A stretch of DNA of 33,397 nt from Azospirillum sp. SYSU D00513 (GTDB lineage Bacteria > Pseudomonadota > Alphaproteobacteria > Azospirillales > Azospirillaceae). The position numbers and the translations under genes are program-made. Location: assembly GCF_017356015.1 (NCBI RefSeq), contig NZ_JAFIQV010000059.1, forward strand, positions 1-33,397. The letters are read 5' to 3'. The number at the start of each line of letters is the position of its first letter. Position 1 is the first letter of the stretch. Below the pieces are notes generated by a model that worked only from the letters and a program-made list of their open reading frames with translations, did not search any database and had not been told where the DNA came from. This document shows positions 30,585 through 33,397 of the stretch, piece by piece.

Positions 30585-32849
30585 GTGAGCAAGACCGTAC
30601 CGCCCCGCTCAACGGGGCTGAAGCTACCTCCCGCCTATGAGGCAAGACTCGGCCAGCCCCGCACCTGTAGCGAATGCGGAGAAACCAAGCCCATCGAGTG
30701 GAGGAGCTACCGCCCGAACAAAAGTGAGCCTGACGGGGTCTCCCGCCGCTGCATGTCCTGTGCTGGCCGAGCAGGGGCTGAGAAGGCGAAGGCTCGTGGC
30801 GTTGAGAGGGGTCGTCCTCCCAAAGGCGACTACGTGTCCATCTACGGCGCGCCCGACCACCCCCGTGGCTGGCCTGACCAGAAGAACGAGTGGCGGGAGT
30901 TCGACCGTGTTTTGGAGGAGCGGGTTACCAGGCTCTACGCGATCGCTGAGGACCCTAAGGCAGACCAGGAACGGGCTGAACTCATCGAACTCCTGAAGCG
31001 GGTCACTCGTGTCGCTGGTGACCCCGCTGGGGGCGGCGAGATGAAGGACGAGCGGGCGGCGTTCGTGAACTTCTGCCAAGTCCTCAAGCCCGTCATGGGG
31101 GGATGGGAAGATTGGGGTCCCATTCACGAGGACATTCTTGACGCCCTCCTCAGCAAGGACCCGAACGTTGTCCTTCTCGCGTCCCGTGGCTCCGCGAAAA
31201 GCACCATCACGTCCATGTTTGTGTCTTGGCGGCTCTGGCGGAACCCGCTGGAAGTCGTGTTGGTCGTGTCGTCTGCCGAGAGCCATGCCAAACGTATGCT
31301 GAAGGCGGTGCGAGGGTTTCTGGACGGCTGTCCCTTGCTGGAGGAACTCCGCCCCGATGACGAACAATTAGACAGTGCGTTTCAGCTAGAGGTCGCCCCG
31401 GCGAAGGGCAAGCTGGGAATGTCCATCTCCCTCACCTGTCGCGGGATCGGCTCCCAGATCACCGGTCTCCGTGCCACGCTCATCATTGGGGACGATATCG
31501 AGACGCCGAAGGACGGCACTCCGGAGGCCGTCGATAAGCTGGAGGAAGCCCTTTCGGAGTTGGAGTTCATCGCCAGCCCTGGCGCTCAGAAGAAGATGCT
31601 GGGAACGCCCCAGTCCACGTTCTCCCTCTATGGCCGCCTTAAGCGGTCGGAAGCTTGGACCGTGTTCCAGGCGTGCATCTTCACCAGCGACATCATCGAC
31701 GGTGAGGAGGTCTTCGAGTCCCGCTGGCCCGCTCGTTTCTCTCCCGAGAACATCGCGCAGACCCGGAAGACGGTCACCAAGCAACTGTTCGCCCTGCATT
31801 ACCGTCTGGATCTCTCCGACACCGTCACCAAGGAACAGCCCCTCAAGCTGTGTGAGTTGCCGGTCATCGACTGGCCCTCACTGAACCCGCAAGCTCCTAT
31901 CGAAATCACTGGGGGTGGTCCCGCCCTTGTCGGCCTTCCTCGTGGGTCTACACAGGACGGCGATGAGTGGCACGGTGTGGGTTCCGTGTCGCCGGACCTC
32001 GCTCCCTATACCCAGATCGTTGCGGCGGTAGATCCCGCATCTGGCCTGAGTGGTCGTGACGCTATCGGCCTGTCCATCGTGGGAGTGACGGCGGGTGGCC
32101 GCGCCGTGATCCGGGTGGCTACGGGGGTTCGAGGCGTCTCCGTTCAGGACGCTATCGAGCGAACCGCTTCCCTCATCGCCCAGTATGGCACGAACAAGCT
32201 GGTGATTGAGGAGAGCAAGGCCAGCACGTTCGGCATGGTCTTGATGAACGCCCTCCAGGCTCGCGGGTGGCCCCTCATTCCCGAGAAGCGGAACACCGGC
32301 AACGCCACCAAGGGACGGCGCATCATCGAAGCCATCAGCCCGGCTCTGGGCTCTGGAAAGCTCTACATCTGCCGCGACGTTCTGACCTCTGAGACGGGTC
32401 CGGAGTTCGTCAATCAGTACACCGGCATCGCTTACGACGGTCGGAAGCTGAAGAACGACGACATCATCGACGCCCTGGCCTACTGCCTTGCCGAGATCGG
32501 TCCTGTCCTATCCGCGGATTCCTCTCAGTTTGTCGCTGGGGCACGGGTGAACGTCGATGAACTCCGGAGGCTCCCCCTGCGCCGTCAGGTCCTTGGGGAG
32601 GAGGAGTTGGAGTTGTTCGCTGAGGTCGATGAGAACGAGATCTCGATACGTCTCCAACTTGATCGAGCCCTTGAGCAGCAACGCACCGACCAGCGTTACG
32701 GCCAGACCGATCCGACCCTCCAGCACCGAATCGACCACCTGACTCGTGAGCTTGCCAAGTTCACCACGGGATATCTGGGCCAACTTAGCAATCAAGCTCG
32801 CTTGGCCCGTGATATTCACCTAAACCGCTATGAAGTGAGAAAGCAATGA
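30585..32849 (+). CDS. Phage terminase large subunit (T7 type)
   Basis: ATP-driven DNA-packaging motor and nuclease, 754 residues from a GTG with GGAG nine bases upstream. An N-terminal zinc finger is seen as CSEC (28-31) and CMSC (56-59). The ATPase follows: Walker A SRGSAKST (200-207), Walker B LIIGDDIE (299-306, the DDIE form close to T7 gp19), and a coupling motif near GTPQS. The RNase H-like nuclease has its first aspartate in AAVDPASG (about 483) and the late acidic motif NDDIIDALAY (about 622-631). The N-terminal finger is not part of T7 gp19 and makes the protein longer. It overlaps the next gene by ATGA. Confidence 0.92.
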   Translation: MSKTVPPRSTGLKLPPAYEARLGQPRTCSECGETKPIEWRSYRPNKSEPDGVSRRCMSCAGRAGAEKAKARGVERGRPPKGDYVSIYGAPDHPRGWPDQKNEWREFDRVLEERVTRLYAIAEDPKADQERAELIELLKRVTRVAGDPAGGGEMKDERAAFVNFCQVLKPVMGGWEDWGPIHEDILDALLSKDPNVVLLASRGSAKSTITSMFVSWRLWRNPLEVVLVVSSAESHAKRMLKAVRGFLDGCPLLEELRPDDEQLDSAFQLEVAPAKGKLGMSISLTCRGIGSQITGLRATLIIGDDIETPKDGTPEAVDKLEEALSELEFIASPGAQKKMLGTPQSTFSLYGRLKRSEAWTVFQACIFTSDIIDGEEVFESRWPARFSPENIAQTRKTVTKQLFALHYRLDLSDTVTKEQPLKLCELPVIDWPSLNPQAPIEITGGGPALVGLPRGSTQDGDEWHGVGSVSPDLAPYTQIVAAVDPASGLSGRDAIGLSIVGVTAGGRAVIRVATGVRGVSVQDAIERTASLIAQYGTNKLVIEESKASTFGMVLMNALQARGWPLIPEKRNTGNATKGRRIIEAISPALGSGKLYICRDVLTSETGPEFVNQYTGIAYDGRKLKNDDIIDALAYCLAEIGPVLSADSSQFVAGARVNVDELRRLPLRRQVLGEEELELFAEVDENEISIRLQLDRALEQQRTDQRYGQTDPTLQHRIDHLTRELAKFTTGYLGQLSNQARLARDIHLNRYEVRKQ

Positions 32850-33019
32850 GCAATAACAACGATAGTTCTAACGATTTCTACGCCAGAATGAGGCGACAAG
32901 ATCGAAGGGTGAAAGACCAAGAAGATCTCTCTGATATGTATGACGAGGGTAAGGCAATTTACATCTCTGGCGTGGGATACGTCTCAAAGCGTCGGAAAGC
33001 CTTTGGGAACGAGGACTGA
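32846..33019 (+). CDS. Small charged phage protein, 57 residues
   Basis: The ATG overlaps the terminase stop (ATGA) and its own stop overlaps the next ATG (TGATG), so it is held in a tightly coupled late operon. The protein is polar (MSNNNDSSNDFYARMRRQDR at the start) with no recognised domain. The overlaps are the main evidence that it is real. Confidence 0.65.
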   Translation: MSNNNDSSNDFYARMRRQDRRVKDQEDLSDMYDEGKAIYISGVGYVSKRRKAFGNED

Positions 33020-33231
33020 TGTATCCGGTTGTTGCCAATCCGAAGAATGGCGGACTGACCAATGTCCTCCGCGCGCTTTACCGGAACACCAATCCCAAGA
33101 CGCGCGCCGATTTCGACCAGGAAATAGCCATCCATATTCCGCCAATGCGCTTCAACAAACAAGAGATTGAGGCTTCATCAGCCATCGTCTGGAGTGAAGC
33201 CCTTAGCAATCTGCAAACATGCGGCTCGTAA
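33019..33231 (+). CDS. Small phage protein, 70 residues
   Basis: Starts within the stop of the preceding gene. The sequence MYPVVANPKNGGLTNVLRAL through FDQEIAIHIPPMRFNKQEIE looks like a compact alpha/beta protein, not recognised. Its stop codon lies in the loop of the terminator-like hairpin that follows. Confidence 0.6.
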   Translation: MYPVVANPKNGGLTNVLRALYRNTNPKTRADFDQEIAIHIPPMRFNKQEIEASSAIVWSEALSNLQTCGS

Positions 33232-33246
33232 GGGCCGCTTCTTTTC
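33221..33246 (+). terminator. Terminator-like hairpin after the late small genes
   Basis: GCGGCTC pairs with GGGCCGC (one G-U) around GTAA, followed by TTCTTTTC. It overlaps the last codons of the preceding gene. Confidence 0.6.
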
Positions 33247-33261
33247 ATTTAAGGACAGCGA

Positions 33262-33397
33262 ATGAGCCTGACTAAGGTGACGCGGCGGGTTCTCGCTGCG
33301 CTTAAACTGGGACTATCCGGAATTTCGTGCTCGGCGGGGGCGATTTCAGTTTCAGGCGCTCATGGCCTTTGTGAACCGCTCACCGAACATGACGGCC
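33262..33397 (+). CDS. Partial gene at the window edge
   Basis: An open frame from an ATG with AAGGA upstream runs off the right end (45 codons visible). It starts MSLTKVTRRVLAALKLGLSG. MSLTKVT is a beginning I associate with phage tail-spike or tail-fibre proteins, but the rest visible does not support or exclude that. The C-terminus is outside the window. Confidence 0.5.
   Translation, partial: MSLTKVTRRVLAALKLGLSGISCSAGAISVSGAHGLCEPLTEHDG

Noticed and set aside
1..33397. CRISPR arrays
   Set aside because: No regularly spaced direct repeats of suitable length; the 28439-28494 repeat has only two copies with a 10-base gap.

Overview
The window reads as part of a GC-rich alphaproteobacterial chromosome with a prophage-like element at its right end. 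A PopZ-type polar protein, an aapJQMP general amino-acid transporter, a pcm-rhodanese-tolC cluster and the strong GC codon bias all suggest the Azospirillum/Rhodospirillales group. The genus is an inference from gene content; no database was searched.

Positions 1-20.7 kb are ordinary core chromosome. In order they hold valS and popZ; a pcm-rhodanese-tolC operon; tRNA-Cys and tRNA-Asn, each with a recognisable promoter and a terminator, on either side of a rubredoxin gene; small hypothetical genes; a Nudix ADP-sugar hydrolase; a sulfur cluster (cysteine synthase, 3-mercaptopyruvate sulfurtransferase, GNAT acetyltransferase) preceded by a perfect inverted repeat; a VapBC toxin-antitoxin pair; hisC; the aapJQMP operon, with a stem-loop between aapJ and aapQ and a divergent metC; then hisI and several small genes.

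Positions 20.7-24.3 kb are a decayed accessory zone. The zone contains degenerate copies of two genes that are intact further right: the 5' end of the integrase, with two frameshifts, and the zinc-ribbon gene, with start lost and a nonsense codon. A cupin gene sits between these relics. A secreted RTX repeat protein and abutting fragments of two unrelated transposases (IS630-like and IS5-like) follow. The same kind of element therefore appears to have occupied this locus before.

Positions 24.3-33.4 kb are the current element: tyrosine integrase, zinc-ribbon protein, and a cargo operon of three overlapping genes. The operon encodes a DUF4365-like nuclease-fold protein, an unknown 378-aa protein and a short third ORF, and its base composition is lower in GC than its surroundings. 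About 1 kb without convincing genes follows, dense in tandem and inverted repeats with one strong terminator. Next come a ribbon-helix-helix-like small protein, two small proteins that look like diverged tandem copies, a 270-aa phage protein, a T7-type large terminase with an N-terminal zinc finger, and overlapping small genes running off the window. The cargo operon between integrase and phage genes is the best candidate for an undescribed system, most plausibly anti-phage defence.
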